A stretch of DNA of 64,000 nucleotides from an uncultured Bacteroidales bacterium (GTDB taxonomy: Bacteria > Bacteroidota > Bacteroidia > Bacteroidales > Bacteroidaceae), in the NCBI GenBank assembly GCA_902760345.1, contig CACWFY010000007.1, positions 59,722 through 123,721 of the forward strand, given 5' to 3'. The translations under genes were made by a program, and so were the position numbers. Below the pieces are notes generated by a model. The model saw nothing but the letters and a program-made list of their open reading frames with translations, was not told the origin of the DNA and ran no database searches. This document shows, one piece after another, positions 27,963 to 37,293 of this stretch. Each line of letters starts with the position of its first letter. Position 1 is the first letter of the stretch.

Positions 27963-28433
27963 CTAGAATTTTGCCATTTTAATGGCAACGACGGCACACT
28001 CGTCACCCTTGTTACCCAAGCGGCCACCGGCACGGTCGAGTGCCTGCTGCATATTCTCTGTCGTGAGCAGTCCGAAGACAACGGGAATATTGTTGGTGGC
28101 GTTGAGACGGGCAATGCCCTGTGTGACGCCCTGACAGATGTAGTCAAAGTGGGGTGTCTCACCGCGAATCACACAACCCAGCACGATGATGGCATCATAG
28201 CCATCGTTGAGGGTCATCTGGCGTGCACCGTATATCAGCTCAAAAGAGCCGGGCACGGTCTTTACGTGGATGTTTTCGGGCAATGCACCATGTTTCTCCA
28301 ATGTCGATACACAGCCGTCCAGCAGCGCACCCGTAATTTCTGGATTCCACTCAGAGACCACGATGCCAAACGTCATGTTTTGTGCATCGGGAACCTTGGC
28401 TGCATTATATTCCGACAGATTTTTAGTTGCCAT
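27963..28433 (-). CDS. ribH: 6,7-dimethyl-8-ribityllumazine synthase
   Basis: RibH condenses the ribityl-aminouracil precursor with dihydroxybutanone phosphate, the penultimate step of riboflavin synthesis. The 156-residue protein shows [13 protein letters not shown] at the N-terminus, the substrate loop [10 protein letters not shown] and the conserved [15 protein letters not shown] with the catalytic His. The TPR gene ends 6 nt upstream, so the two are co-transcribed. Confidence 0.94.
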   Translation of the reverse strand: MATKNLSEYNAAKVPDAQNMTFGIVVSEWNPEITGALLDGCVSTLEKHGALPENIHVKTVPGSFELIYGARQMTLNDGYDAIIVLGCVIRGETPHFDYICQGVTQGIARLNATNNIPVVFGLLTTENMQQALDRAGGRLGNKGDECAVVAIKMAKF

Positions 28434-28439
28434 AATTGA

Positions 28440-29093
28440 TTAGTTGCTAGCGCGCTCGATATACTTGTCGATGCTCTGATACTGCATGCTGTTGAAGTAT
28501 TTCTCCTTCACTTCTTTGTACAGCTCCAAAGCCTCAGCCTTCTTACCCTGGCTCTCGAGAATCTCACCAGCCTGGATGAGGAACGTAGGTGACAGCGAGT
28601 TGTTGTCAGCCATCTTGGCTGCTTTCTTCAAGTGGTCAACGGCCTTGTCCAACTGGTTGAGGTTGGCATAGGCATTACCCAGAGCACCCTCAGCGGCAGG
28701 TGAAATCATCTGGTCGCCCTTGCCGCTATACGACTCTAAGGCGTCGACAGCCTCCTGCCACTTGCCGAGGTTGGCCTGGCAGATGCCAATATACAGCTGA
28801 GCCAGGTTGCCGGCATCGGTAGAGCTATAGTCAGCAGCTACCTTCTGGAAACCTACCAGTGCCTTGTCGTACTGCTGTTGGCCAAAGAGCTCCTGACTCT
28901 TGGCGAGTTCGGTGCTGGCCTCGTTGGCACGGGGCTCAAAATAATAGTTGTTTGCGAGAATAACGCATACGATAATTGCGATGACTGCTACTACAGCAGC
29001 GATGATGGCCTTCTTGTACTTTTCGAAGAAAGCCTCGGTCTTAGTGACCTGCTGCTCCATCTCGGGAGCAACTTTCTGATTGTTGTTTGCCAT
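28440..29093 (-). CDS. Membrane-anchored tetratricopeptide-repeat protein (YfgM-like)
   Basis: The 217-residue protein has a short cytoplasmic N-terminus, one membrane segment (AIIAAVVAVIAIIVCVILA, about 30-48) and a periplasmic TPR region (YDKALVGFQKVAADYSSTDA, AEGALGNAYANLNQLDKAVD). The layout is like YfgM, the partner of the chaperone PpiD at the Sec translocon; that role is inferred. First gene of the TPR-ribH-xth unit. Confidence 0.85.
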   Translation of the reverse strand: MANNNQKVAPEMEQQVTKTEAFFEKYKKAIIAAVVAVIAIIVCVILANNYYFEPRANEASTELAKSQELFGQQQYDKALVGFQKVAADYSSTDAGNLAQLYIGICQANLGKWQEAVDALESYSGKGDQMISPAAEGALGNAYANLNQLDKAVDHLKKAAKMADNNSLSPTFLIQAGEILESQGKKAEALELYKEVKEKYFNSMQYQSIDKYIERASN

Positions 29094-29135
29094 TTGTATT
29101 TATTGTTTTATTGTTTCTTGGACATAAATCGGCTG

Positions 29136-29143
29136 CAAAGGTA
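29136..29143 (-). promoter_or_regulatory. -7 box of the TPR-ribH-xth unit
   Basis: TACCTTTG on the minus strand, 42 nt before the TPR start. The -33 position falls in an AAAGTGAA repeat tract and has no clear TTG. Confidence 0.5.
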
Positions 29144-29183
29144 CAAAATAAAAGTGAAAAGAGAAAAGTGAAAAGTGAAAAAT

Positions 29184-29214
29184 TTGCTTAATTGATACAA
29201 AATTACTAACTTTG
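29184..29214 (+). promoter_or_regulatory. Promoter of recF, almost no leader
   Basis: TTG (29184-29186), 20-nt spacer, TAACTTTG (29207-29214). The recF ATG is at 29223, only 8 nt after the box, so transcription should start within a few bases of the ATG. Confidence 0.75.
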
Positions 29215-29222
29215 CGCCCGCA

Positions 29223-30308
29223 ATGATACTCAGAAAGCTGTCGATACTTAACTACAAGAACATCCGTGAGGCCCAGTTGGAGCTGTCGCCGAAGATAAAC
29301 TGCTTCATAGGCAGTAACGGCATGGGCAAGACCAACGTGCTCGATGCTATCTATTACCTGTCGTTTTGCAGGTCAGCATCGAACCCCATTGACTCGCAGG
29401 TCATTCGTCACGACCAGCCCTTCTGTATGATAGAAGGGGAGTACGACGAGGATGTGGTGTCTGTGGGTATGAAGCGTGGACAGAAGAAGCATTTTAAGCG
29501 TAATAAGAAGGAGTATAAGCGACTCTCTGAGCATATCGGACTGATTCCCCTCGTGGTGGTGTCGCCGGCAGACTCGTTGCTCATCGATGGTGGCAGCGAG
29601 GAGCGCCGCAAGTTGATGGATATGGTGATTGCGCAGTACGACCGCTCGTATATCGATGCGCTGAGCCGTTACAATAATGCCTTGCAGCAGCGCAACATCC
29701 TGTTGAAGATGGACGATCCGGCACCCGACCCCTTGGTGTTGCAATTGTGGGAGGAACAGATGGCAGAAGCTGGCGAGATGCTGTACGAGAAGCGCCGCAG
29801 CTTTGTCGACGAGCTGGTGCCGCTGTTTCAAGAGTACTACCAGCATATCTCTGGCGGACAGGAGCGGGTAGGGTTGACCTATGTCTCTCACTGTCAGCGT
29901 GGTCCGTTACTAGAGGTTATTCAGCGCGACCGCCATAAGGACATGGCTGTTGGCTATTCGCTGCATGGCGTTCATCGTGACGATCTGGAGTTTACGCTCG
30001 ACGGACACCTGATGAAGCGTGAGGGCTCTCAGGGACAGAACAAGACGTATGTCACCAGTCTGAAGCTGGCACAGTTTGACTTTCTGAAGCGTACGGGTGC
30101 GAAGACCTCGCCACTGCTGTTGCTCGACGATATCTTTGACAAGCTCGACGCTCAGCGAGTGGAACAGATAATTCGTCTGGTATCTGGCGACAGCTTTGGT
30201 CAGATATTTATTACGGATACCAATCGCGACCATCTGGATCAGATTCTGCGCACCTCATCGCTCGACTACAAGATATTCCATGTCGATAACGGAGAAATAA
30301 ATGTTTAA
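29223..30308 (+). CDS. recF: DNA replication/repair protein RecF
   Basis: The 361-residue SMC-like ATPase loads RecA at gapped DNA. It has Walker A GSNGMGKT (30-37), the family start MILRKLSILNYKNIREA, the signature-like GSQGQNKTYV and Walker B LLLLDDIFDKLDAQR. The length is normal. Its stop overlaps the DciA-like gene by 8 nt. Confidence 0.95.
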   Translation: MILRKLSILNYKNIREAQLELSPKINCFIGSNGMGKTNVLDAIYYLSFCRSASNPIDSQVIRHDQPFCMIEGEYDEDVVSVGMKRGQKKHFKRNKKEYKRLSEHIGLIPLVVVSPADSLLIDGGSEERRKLMDMVIAQYDRSYIDALSRYNNALQQRNILLKMDDPAPDPLVLQLWEEQMAEAGEMLYEKRRSFVDELVPLFQEYYQHISGGQERVGLTYVSHCQRGPLLEVIQRDRHKDMAVGYSLHGVHRDDLEFTLDGHLMKREGSQGQNKTYVTSLKLAQFDFLKRTGAKTSPLLLLDDIFDKLDAQRVEQIIRLVSGDSFGQIFITDTNRDHLDQILRTSSLDYKIFHVDNGEINV

Positions 30309-30591
30309 GCGCGACGTACAAACCATTAAGGACCTGATTCTCCGCAACCTGCATGAGCAGGGCCTGGAGACCCCTCTGCTGCAGAAGCGGCTGGTAGAGG
30401 TGTGGCCAAAAATAGCGGGCCCTGTTATAGCCCGCTATACGTTGAACACCTATATCTATAATCAGACGCTCTATGTACGTTTGTCAAATCCAGCCCTTCG
30501 CTCCGATTTGAGCATGCGTCGCCAGGAGTTCACCCAGCTGTTGAATGCCTATGTCGGTGAGCAGGTGATTACTGACGTGCGTTTTGGTTGA
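30301..30591 (+). CDS. DUF721/DciA-like protein
   Basis: The 96-residue protein matches the short DUF721 domain (LRNLHEQGLETPLLQKRLVE, VWPKIAGPVIARYT, LYVRLSNPALRSDLSMRRQE). DciA proteins help load the replicative helicase in bacteria without DnaC. Bacteroidetes often have this gene next to recF, as here, overlapping by 8 nt. The 3' end overlaps the convergent S41 protease gene by 23 nt. Confidence 0.88.
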   Translation: MFKRDVQTIKDLILRNLHEQGLETPLLQKRLVEVWPKIAGPVIARYTLNTYIYNQTLYVRLSNPALRSDLSMRRQEFTQLLNAYVGEQVITDVRFG

Positions 30592-32197
30592 CAGGAAACG
30601 CCTTATCCTCACGAATGACCTTCAATGTCTGTTCGATGGCGGGGTCGTCGCTATTCAGATACTCTATCCACGCCTCTTCCTTCATCATGTTATAGATGAT
30701 GCGGCTGATGAGGTAACGCTCTAACAGATGGTGTGAGCGCTGAATCATCAGGTTGCGGCGCTTTAGGCCGTTAGCATCGGCATAGGTGGCAAAGCGGTCG
30801 ACAATGTTCTGACGCTTCAGATAGTCTGCCATCTCTTTCGTCGTGCTTATCGTGCTCAGTCTCTGACGGTTATCGTCGGTATAGCTGTAGGCATACTGGA
30901 TAATCAGTCCGCTCATGGATGCCTGCTTATAGTAAGACGTGACATTGGTGGTGTCTTCAGCTACGAAGATGTCAGGCGTAATACCACCACCACCATAGAC
31001 TGGTCGGCCGTTCTGCGTATGGTATTCCTTACCTTCGTGCTTGATGCTGTCGCCCGAGAAAAACTCACCGTGCTGATAGCGCGTCAGGATGTCTTCTTCG
31101 TAGTCTTTGTTGTCACCGGCGGTATAAGGCTTTTGTATACAACGGCCTGACGGTGAATAGTAGCGGGCAATGGTGAGTCGTATCATCGACTGGTCACCGA
31201 AGGAGATAGGCTCCTGTACCAGTCCCTTGCCGAACGAACGGCGGCCGATGATGGTGCCTCTGTCGTTGTCTTGAATAGCTCCGGCCAGAATCTCTGATGC
31301 TGATGCCGATCCTTCATCGATGAGTACCACCAATGGTATCTGCTGGTATGATCCGCGCCCGTCGCTACGGTATTCTTGGCGTGGTGACTTGCGGCCTTGT
31401 GTATAGACGATGAGGCGGTTCTTGGGCAAAAACTCGTTGGCAATCTGTACGGCTGACTGCAGGTATCCACCCGTATTGCCACGCAGGTCGATGCAGAGGC
31501 TCTTAAACCCTTCTTGCGACAACTTAGCCAGTGCGATGAGCAGTTCAGGATAGGTGTTCTCGCCAAAGTTCTTGATGCGGATGTAGCCCGTGTTATCATC
31601 GAGCATATAAGTAGCCGTCACGCTCTTCGTAGGTATCTCGCCACGGGTGACGACGATATAGCGCAACTTTTTCTCGCCATAGCGCTGAATGCCCAACTTT
31701 ACCTTCGTGTCTTTGGGACCTTTCAACGTATGCATCGCCACTTCATTGGTCAGCGTCTTCCCCGTAAAAGGCTTGTCGTCGACGGTGACAATCTTATCGC
31801 CGGCAATCACCCCAGCACGCTCGGCGGGACCGTTGCTGACCACCTGTTGGACGTGTAGCGTGTCATGGCGGATGGTAAACTCAATGCCTACCCCCGAGAA
31901 CGAGCCACGCAGGTCGTCATTTGCTATCTGTACGTCCTTGGCGGCGATATATACGCTGTGCGGGTCCAGCTCTGCCAGTATCTGCGGCATGGCTTTCTCT
32001 ACCAGGTCGTTGACGTTTACCGTATCGACATAGCGGTCGTCTATCAGATGCAGCAGGTTGTTCAACTTGTTGCTGCTGCTATTGATGATGCTGAGCCTGT
32101 TGCCCGAGAAGTGGTTGGCATAGAACGTGCCAATCAGGATGCCGATGACCACACACAGGGCCATTGCAAGGGGCGAGAAGCGGTTTTTGTTGTTCAT
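30569..32197 (-). CDS. S41 family C-terminal processing peptidase
   Basis: The 542-residue protein has an N-terminal signal anchor (LAMALCVVIGILIGTFYA), a PDZ domain (about 100-170, FSGVGIEF, GDKIVTVDDKPF) and the S41 catalytic core with the serine in GSASASE (297-302) and lysine in FGKGLVQ (Lys324). CtpA-type proteases trim or degrade periplasmic proteins from the C-terminus. Last gene of the long minus unit that starts with the ATP-grasp gene. Confidence 0.93.
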   Translation of the reverse strand: MNNKNRFSPLAMALCVVIGILIGTFYANHFSGNRLSIINSSSNKLNNLLHLIDDRYVDTVNVNDLVEKAMPQILAELDPHSVYIAAKDVQIANDDLRGSFSGVGIEFTIRHDTLHVQQVVSNGPAERAGVIAGDKIVTVDDKPFTGKTLTNEVAMHTLKGPKDTKVKLGIQRYGEKKLRYIVVTRGEIPTKSVTATYMLDDNTGYIRIKNFGENTYPELLIALAKLSQEGFKSLCIDLRGNTGGYLQSAVQIANEFLPKNRLIVYTQGRKSPRQEYRSDGRGSYQQIPLVVLIDEGSASASEILAGAIQDNDRGTIIGRRSFGKGLVQEPISFGDQSMIRLTIARYYSPSGRCIQKPYTAGDNKDYEEDILTRYQHGEFFSGDSIKHEGKEYHTQNGRPVYGGGGITPDIFVAEDTTNVTSYYKQASMSGLIIQYAYSYTDDNRQRLSTISTTKEMADYLKRQNIVDRFATYADANGLKRRNLMIQRSHHLLERYLISRIIYNMMKEEAWIEYLNSDDPAIEQTLKVIREDKAFPVNQNARQ

Positions 32198-32209
32198 TGT
32201 TGCTTTCTT

Positions 32210-32277
32210 TTTCGATATTTCGATATTTCGATGTTTCGATATTTCGATGTTTCGAAGCTTCGAGGCTTCGACGTTTC
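32210..32277. repeat. Degenerate TTTCGATA-type simple repeat
   Basis: About eight imperfect copies of an 8-bp word (TTTCGATA, TTTCGATG, TTCGAAGC, TTCGAGGC) fill the gap between the dCMP deaminase and the S41 protease genes. Confidence 0.85.
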
Positions 32278-32278
32278 A

Positions 32279-32701
32279 TTATTCTCCCAGATAAACGACC
32301 TCGATACCTGCGCGTTCCAGTAGTTCAATGCCGTCCATGAGCCGGTATTTCTCCCCATAGACCACGCGTGTGATACCCGACTGGATAATCAGTTTGGCAC
32401 ACTCGATACACGGTGAGGCGGTGATGTAGATGGTTGCCCCCTCGCTATTGTTGTTGCTGCGTGCCAGCTTGGTGATGGCGTTGGCCTCAGCATGTAGCAC
32501 ATAGGGTTTGGTGACGCCCGTCTCATCTTCGCAGACATTCTCAAATCCGCTGGGTGTACCGTTATAGCCGTCACTGATAATCATCCCCTGTTTCACCACC
32601 AGAGCACCTACTTGTCGGCGTTGGCAGTAACTGTTTTTTGCCCAGATGCGAGCCATCTCCAGATAGCGCTGGTCAAACCGTAATTGCTTTTCTCTATTCA
32701 T
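32279..32701 (-). CDS. dCMP deaminase (cytidine/deoxycytidylate deaminase family)
   Basis: The 140-residue zinc enzyme converts dCMP to dUMP for thymidylate synthesis. Zinc and catalytic residues are visible: HAEANAI (His70, Glu72) and SPCIEC (Cys98, Cys101). NGTPSGFENVCED is typical of ComEB/dCMP deaminases. It sits 14 nt after the second GH3 gene. Confidence 0.92.
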   Translation of the reverse strand: MNREKQLRFDQRYLEMARIWAKNSYCQRRQVGALVVKQGMIISDGYNGTPSGFENVCEDETGVTKPYVLHAEANAITKLARSNNNSEGATIYITASPCIECAKLIIQSGITRVVYGEKYRLMDGIELLERAGIEVVYLGE

Positions 32702-32715
32702 AATCTCTTTTTATA

Positions 32716-34251
32716 CTATACCTTCTGTTGCTCTTTGGCAATCAGCGTCAGCTTCATCTGACCGCTGGTCATGCCAGCCTTCTTGGCAGCCTTGGCGTAG
32801 AGTGACTGTTGCCAGCCTTGAGGCATCTCTATGACCTGTGGCTGGTTCATCACGCGCATCTCGTTTCTGAACAGGTTAAATCCAGTGAAATGATGTGCCA
32901 GCAGGTGGTCAATGTCTTGGTTGGTCTGTGCACCTATAGGCAGATGGCCCTCTACAGGCTCAATATAGATGTCATAACGTTTCTCTGACTCATTCTGATA
33001 TACTTGCAGCTGACGGATGCTGATACCTTTTTCGGCGAAGAACTGGCGTATCAGGTCGTTGAGAACCGCAGCAGGAATCTTCTCATCAACCATGTTCAGC
33101 ACTTCTATACTCTTGTACTGGAACTCTATCATGGGTGTGTTGCCTACAAATCCCGTGACACGCACCACGTCTTTCATCTCATAGCGGTAGAGACCACCCC
33201 ATGTGGTGACCACCAGCTCGTAGTTTTTGCCCACCTCTGTCTGGTGTGCCATGACCGGTTCACCGCCACCTTCGGGAATGAACTCATAGAATGCGGTGGC
33301 TGTCGACAGCGCTCCTGATGATTCCCCGGGTTTCAGGGGAATATTGAACTTGGCCTCACTGGACCCATAGCCTACATCCATCAGTTTGATGGTCTTTGGC
33401 AGATAGGGTAGCAACTCCTCTACAGTCTTGCCTACGGAGGCAGAGAGCCAGAAGAGTCCTAACTTCAGGTCGGGCCAGTAGGTGGCAGGCGTAAATGTTT
33501 CCAGTGCTTTCAGCTCCTCAGCACGTACAGGATCTTTTGCAGCGATGTCACGGATGATGTCATCCCTGCGCTCTTGGGCCATACGTGCCAACGCCGTCAT
33601 ACGACTGGCATTGTTGCCGGCCAGCACATAGACGTTACGGTGGGAGATGGCCGCCACCATCATCTGATAGTCGCGCTCCATACTGTCTTGGATGCCAAAC
33701 ACCGACATGGGGAAGGCTATCATGTCTTTTGCTTCCGACTGCGAGAAGGTCAGTCCTGAGGCAAAGCCACACCTGATGCCTGCCGATGTTGTCTCTGTTT
33801 CAGACATGCTGACCAATGGCATGATACGGCCTCCCAACAGCGTGGGTTCAGCCATAAAGTATTGTATCTGCCTCATCCTGCCGATGAGCTTTCGCATCAC
33901 CACCGACATCTCGCTGTCAGGAATATACTTGCAACGTGACGAGGTGGTGCCGGAGCTGAGGGTAAAGAACACAGCCTGACCATTGAACAGGATATTACCC
34001 TCGCCATTCTTCATCCGCTCAGTATACGCCTCATAGTCATCCCAAGAAGAGAGGGGAACGCGACGCGTAAAGTCCTCTACACCATTGATTTCAGAGAAAT
34101 GGTACTTTTGGCCAATCTCTGTGTCCTTGGCCTGTTCCAGTATCTCACTAAGCACCCTACGCTGCACTTGTTCACAGTCGGCAAACTGCTGGTGCATACG
34201 CTTGGCCAGGTCTTCATTCGATAGTCGTATCAGTTCTTCTGCAAGTCTCAT
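32716..34251 (-). CDS. GH3-family acyl-acid amido synthetase, copy 2
   Basis: GH3 enzymes adenylate a carboxylic acid and join it to an amino acid. The 511-residue protein has the ATP loop LSSGTTSSRCKYIP, the motif STATAFYEFI and the hallmark YRYEMKDVVRVTGF. The bacterial substrates of this family are largely unknown. It is paralogous to, and 33 nt downstream of, the 581-residue copy, and lies in the same unit as an MFS exporter and an ATP-grasp ligase. Confidence 0.88.
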   Translation of the reverse strand: MRLAEELIRLSNEDLAKRMHQQFADCEQVQRRVLSEILEQAKDTEIGQKYHFSEINGVEDFTRRVPLSSWDDYEAYTERMKNGEGNILFNGQAVFFTLSSGTTSSRCKYIPDSEMSVVMRKLIGRMRQIQYFMAEPTLLGGRIMPLVSMSETETTSAGIRCGFASGLTFSQSEAKDMIAFPMSVFGIQDSMERDYQMMVAAISHRNVYVLAGNNASRMTALARMAQERRDDIIRDIAAKDPVRAEELKALETFTPATYWPDLKLGLFWLSASVGKTVEELLPYLPKTIKLMDVGYGSSEAKFNIPLKPGESSGALSTATAFYEFIPEGGGEPVMAHQTEVGKNYELVVTTWGGLYRYEMKDVVRVTGFVGNTPMIEFQYKSIEVLNMVDEKIPAAVLNDLIRQFFAEKGISIRQLQVYQNESEKRYDIYIEPVEGHLPIGAQTNQDIDHLLAHHFTGFNLFRNEMRVMNQPQVIEMPQGWQQSLYAKAAKKAGMTSGQMKLTLIAKEQQKV

Positions 34252-34284
34252 CTCAAACTTCTTTAATTTTTCAAACTTCTCCAG

Positions 34285-36030
34285 CTACTCGCTGATAATG
34301 TGTCTTGGCACAAACTCTTCCTTTTCCGTCGGCATATCGAAACGACTGTCTATCAGCGTATAGAAAAAGTTGTGTTTGACCACATTGTCAATGATACGTA
34401 CAGGCTTCAGCTGGGCTGACGAGATGCCTTTGAAAATCATCATGTCACGATACAGCAGCGTGGTCTCTTCCTGCAGGAAGTACAGCTTGCTCTTACCGGC
34501 AATGCCCTTGGCAAGCTTGTCGCCCATCGATGGATTGGCAACAGACAGACACTCGTCCAGCACGTCGCGGGCATGTTGCCAGTCGAAGTCATCCGGCAGG
34601 CTGTCGGGTTCTATGAGGAACTCGTAGCGCACAGGAATAGCATCGGGATTAGGATACATACAGTAGTCCACCATTCTGAAGCCACATTTTTCGGAAACCT
34701 GCTTGGCCACCTCACGAAGGGCTACCTCAGTAGTTTTTTCACCCATCAGGTTCACGGTCTGGTTGGCTCTGTACATAAACTCTATAGTCGGCGTGTTGTG
34801 GTATTTCCCGACGACACGCACCACATCCTTCATCTTATAGCGGTAGAAACCGGAGAGGTTGGTCACAATCAGCTCATAGTTCTTCCCTTCCTCTAACTGA
34901 TCCATGGTCAGCAGATGGTCATAGCCCTCTTGCTCTTCAGGCTTGAACTCGTAGAAGACGCTGTCGGGCAACAGCACCGACTGTGTGGTGTCGGCATCGA
35001 TCATGGTCGAGAAGACACCCTCCGAGGCAATGACACCCGCAAAGAGAAAATGGATGTCTGGACCAAAATATAACCGTAGCTTCTCTGTATAGGTGCTGAA
35101 GCCTGCTGTGCCGATGCCTTCCACAAAGCGGAACAGTGGCCATAGCAGGGGAACCAGCACCGTCTCGTTCTGATGGTTTTGCATGATACGACGAATCTCC
35201 TCCGCACGCTGAGGCTCCTTGGTCATCTTGGCAGTCAGCTTCTGACGTACGTCGTCAGGCATGTCCACACTCTTATTGATAGTGCCTTGTTCAATGTCAT
35301 CGGCAAGCATCTCCCAGTTTTTCTCAATAAACCGCAAAATCTCCAGGAAGTAACTGTAGAAGGCACATAGGCAGTACGACAGGTCTGGCTGACGCAAGGC
35401 ATAGAGCGCCAGCAAGTATCGCGTATTCATGGTTTGTTGCGGCATCATCACCTCTATGGGGGGCCTCTGGATTAACTCAATAACCGTTTTGTTGTCTTTG
35501 ATGACACGGGCGGTATATGCCCCATAGGTTGCTCCCGAAGGCAGTATCTCCAAATGGCTCTCTATCAGGTTGATGGCGGGGGTATTCCCTAAGAGTCCAT
35601 GTTTGGAAGCCGCATATATGAAGCCTCCCCGCATGTAATCATCGGAAATCCTGGCAGCCTTCTCCGAGAAGGGGATATGCTTGGGGTTGCCCATCGTGCC
35701 TGATGACTTGGAGTAATGCTTGATGTCGTAGACTGTCAGCACGTTCTTTTCTCCTTTTATAGACATGCGCTCAATAGCTTCGGCATAGTCGTCATAGGTG
35801 GTCAGTGGCACGCGCTGACGAAATTCCTCGATGCTGGTGATGTCGGCAAAGCCATATTTCCTGCCGTATTCCGTATCCTTGTTGTCCCTGAGGATCTGCA
35901 GCAGGAACTGTTCCTGTGTCTCCATAGGGGTAAAGGTGATTCTGTCCAGCCGTTTATGGGCCTTCTTAGCGTCGCTGACCAGCTTATAGTTGGAGAGTTT
36001 GATGATGCTTTTCTGAAATATATTGGTCAT
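34285..36030 (-). CDS. GH3-family acyl-acid amido synthetase, copy 1
   Basis: The 581-residue protein carries GH3 motifs YSKSSGTMGNPKHIPF, SVFYEFKPEE and FYRYKMKDVVRVVG. It is longer than copy 2 and clearly diverged from it, so the two probably act on different acids or amines and are not redundant. It starts 11 nt after the MFS gene. A membrane location is not indicated. Confidence 0.88.
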   Translation of the reverse strand: MTNIFQKSIIKLSNYKLVSDAKKAHKRLDRITFTPMETQEQFLLQILRDNKDTEYGRKYGFADITSIEEFRQRVPLTTYDDYAEAIERMSIKGEKNVLTVYDIKHYSKSSGTMGNPKHIPFSEKAARISDDYMRGGFIYAASKHGLLGNTPAINLIESHLEILPSGATYGAYTARVIKDNKTVIELIQRPPIEVMMPQQTMNTRYLLALYALRQPDLSYCLCAFYSYFLEILRFIEKNWEMLADDIEQGTINKSVDMPDDVRQKLTAKMTKEPQRAEEIRRIMQNHQNETVLVPLLWPLFRFVEGIGTAGFSTYTEKLRLYFGPDIHFLFAGVIASEGVFSTMIDADTTQSVLLPDSVFYEFKPEEQEGYDHLLTMDQLEEGKNYELIVTNLSGFYRYKMKDVVRVVGKYHNTPTIEFMYRANQTVNLMGEKTTEVALREVAKQVSEKCGFRMVDYCMYPNPDAIPVRYEFLIEPDSLPDDFDWQHARDVLDECLSVANPSMGDKLAKGIAGKSKLYFLQEETTLLYRDMMIFKGISSAQLKPVRIIDNVVKHNFFYTLIDSRFDMPTEKEEFVPRHIISE

Positions 36031-36041
36031 TGTTTATGTGT

Positions 36042-37292
36042 TTAGTCTAGTGTTTCTTGGTAGATGGGATACATTCTTAGGAACAGCCAAGCACCCAAAA
36101 GGGTGGTGGCTATCAGTAGATAGGCTGAGCACTGCAGGATATCGGTGGCGTGCATACCGGTGCTGAACAGCACCTGTGCCACCAGGATACCCATCAGGGC
36201 AGCCCCTTGGTTCATGAAGTTGTAGAAGCCTGACACCACGCCTTTGTTGTTGCCTGCCACCAGCATGCTGTTGTTGAGTGAGAGGATGGCGAGACCGCTG
36301 AAGCCCATGGCTTGTATGGTCAGTGCGCTGATTACCTCTACGGCATTGTGGCTACCCGTTATGAAGTAATAGGCAATCAGGGCTGCTGCTGATAACAGCA
36401 CGATAGCGGTGTTGACGATAAAGGTCAGACGTACGCCATAGTGTTTGCGTAGCCAGAGGGTGGGGAAGCGGCCAATGACGAGTCCTCCCACGACAGGGAT
36501 GATGAGCATGCCCAGTACGGTGGCGCTGACGCCAAACTCCTGTACGAAGAGAAACGAGTTGATGGCGCTGAAGGTGCCTTGTGCCAGGAACAGTCCTTGT
36601 GCGGTGAGCGAGAAATGCTCTATGGGTGAGTGACTTAGCACCTGCCAATAGCCCGTCAGCGTCTGCCGGATATGACTGCCGATATGGCCGATATGGCTCT
36701 CCTGTGTGTCACCAACGATTTTGGAGAGCCCTACGGCAGGGATGATGAGCACGCACAGCAGGGCTATCAGCCAGAAGTCATACCGCCACGACAGGGTGTC
36801 CGTAATAAAGCCGCCTATCGATGGCGCGAGTACTGGCGAGAGGGTGGTGATGAGTGAGAACCATGCCAGACGTCCCAGCATATTGTCTTTGTCTGAGAAA
36901 CTGCCTATCCACACCTGTGAGGTGAGCAGGACGGCACCGGTAGCCAGCGCCTGTAGCGAACGCCCGATGTTCAGCACCAGGAGGTTGGGGGCGAGGGCAC
37001 AGAGCATACAGCCTGCCAGACAGAAGAAAGCGCTGAACAGCAGCATCTTTTTCTTCGACACACAGTCGCAGAGTCGGCCAAAGAGAATGTAGCTGCACAT
37101 CAGCCATAGATAATAATAGGTAAGGTTCGAGGTGGCTTGGGCCTCGCTGATACCCATATCTGTGGCCATGTGCGAAATAGAGGGTATAAAGATGTCGCCA
37201 GACATGCGGATGACCAAAGTGGTCACCACCATCAGCAACCATGTCATCAGTAATGTGCGCTCTGCTCTCATCTCTTTACCCTTTCCGCTCAT
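36042..37292 (-). CDS. MFS transporter (Bcr/CflA-like drug:H+ antiporter)
   Basis: The 416-residue protein has about 12 hydrophobic segments. The loop 2-3 motif YILFGRLCDCVSKKKMLL and the later PSIGGFITDTLSWRYDFWL fit the DHA1 group of exporters. It starts 1 nt after the ATP-grasp gene and is followed after 11 nt by GH3 copy 1. It may export the product of the neighbouring ligases (inference). Confidence 0.9.
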   Translation of the reverse strand: MSGKGKEMRAERTLLMTWLLMVVTTLVIRMSGDIFIPSISHMATDMGISEAQATSNLTYYYLWLMCSYILFGRLCDCVSKKKMLLFSAFFCLAGCMLCALAPNLLVLNIGRSLQALATGAVLLTSQVWIGSFSDKDNMLGRLAWFSLITTLSPVLAPSIGGFITDTLSWRYDFWLIALLCVLIIPAVGLSKIVGDTQESHIGHIGSHIRQTLTGYWQVLSHSPIEHFSLTAQGLFLAQGTFSAINSFLFVQEFGVSATVLGMLIIPVVGGLVIGRFPTLWLRKHYGVRLTFIVNTAIVLLSAAALIAYYFITGSHNAVEVISALTIQAMGFSGLAILSLNNSMLVAGNNKGVVSGFYNFMNQGAALMGILVAQVLFSTGMHATDILQCSAYLLIATTLLGAWLFLRMYPIYQETLD

Positions 37293-37293
37293 C

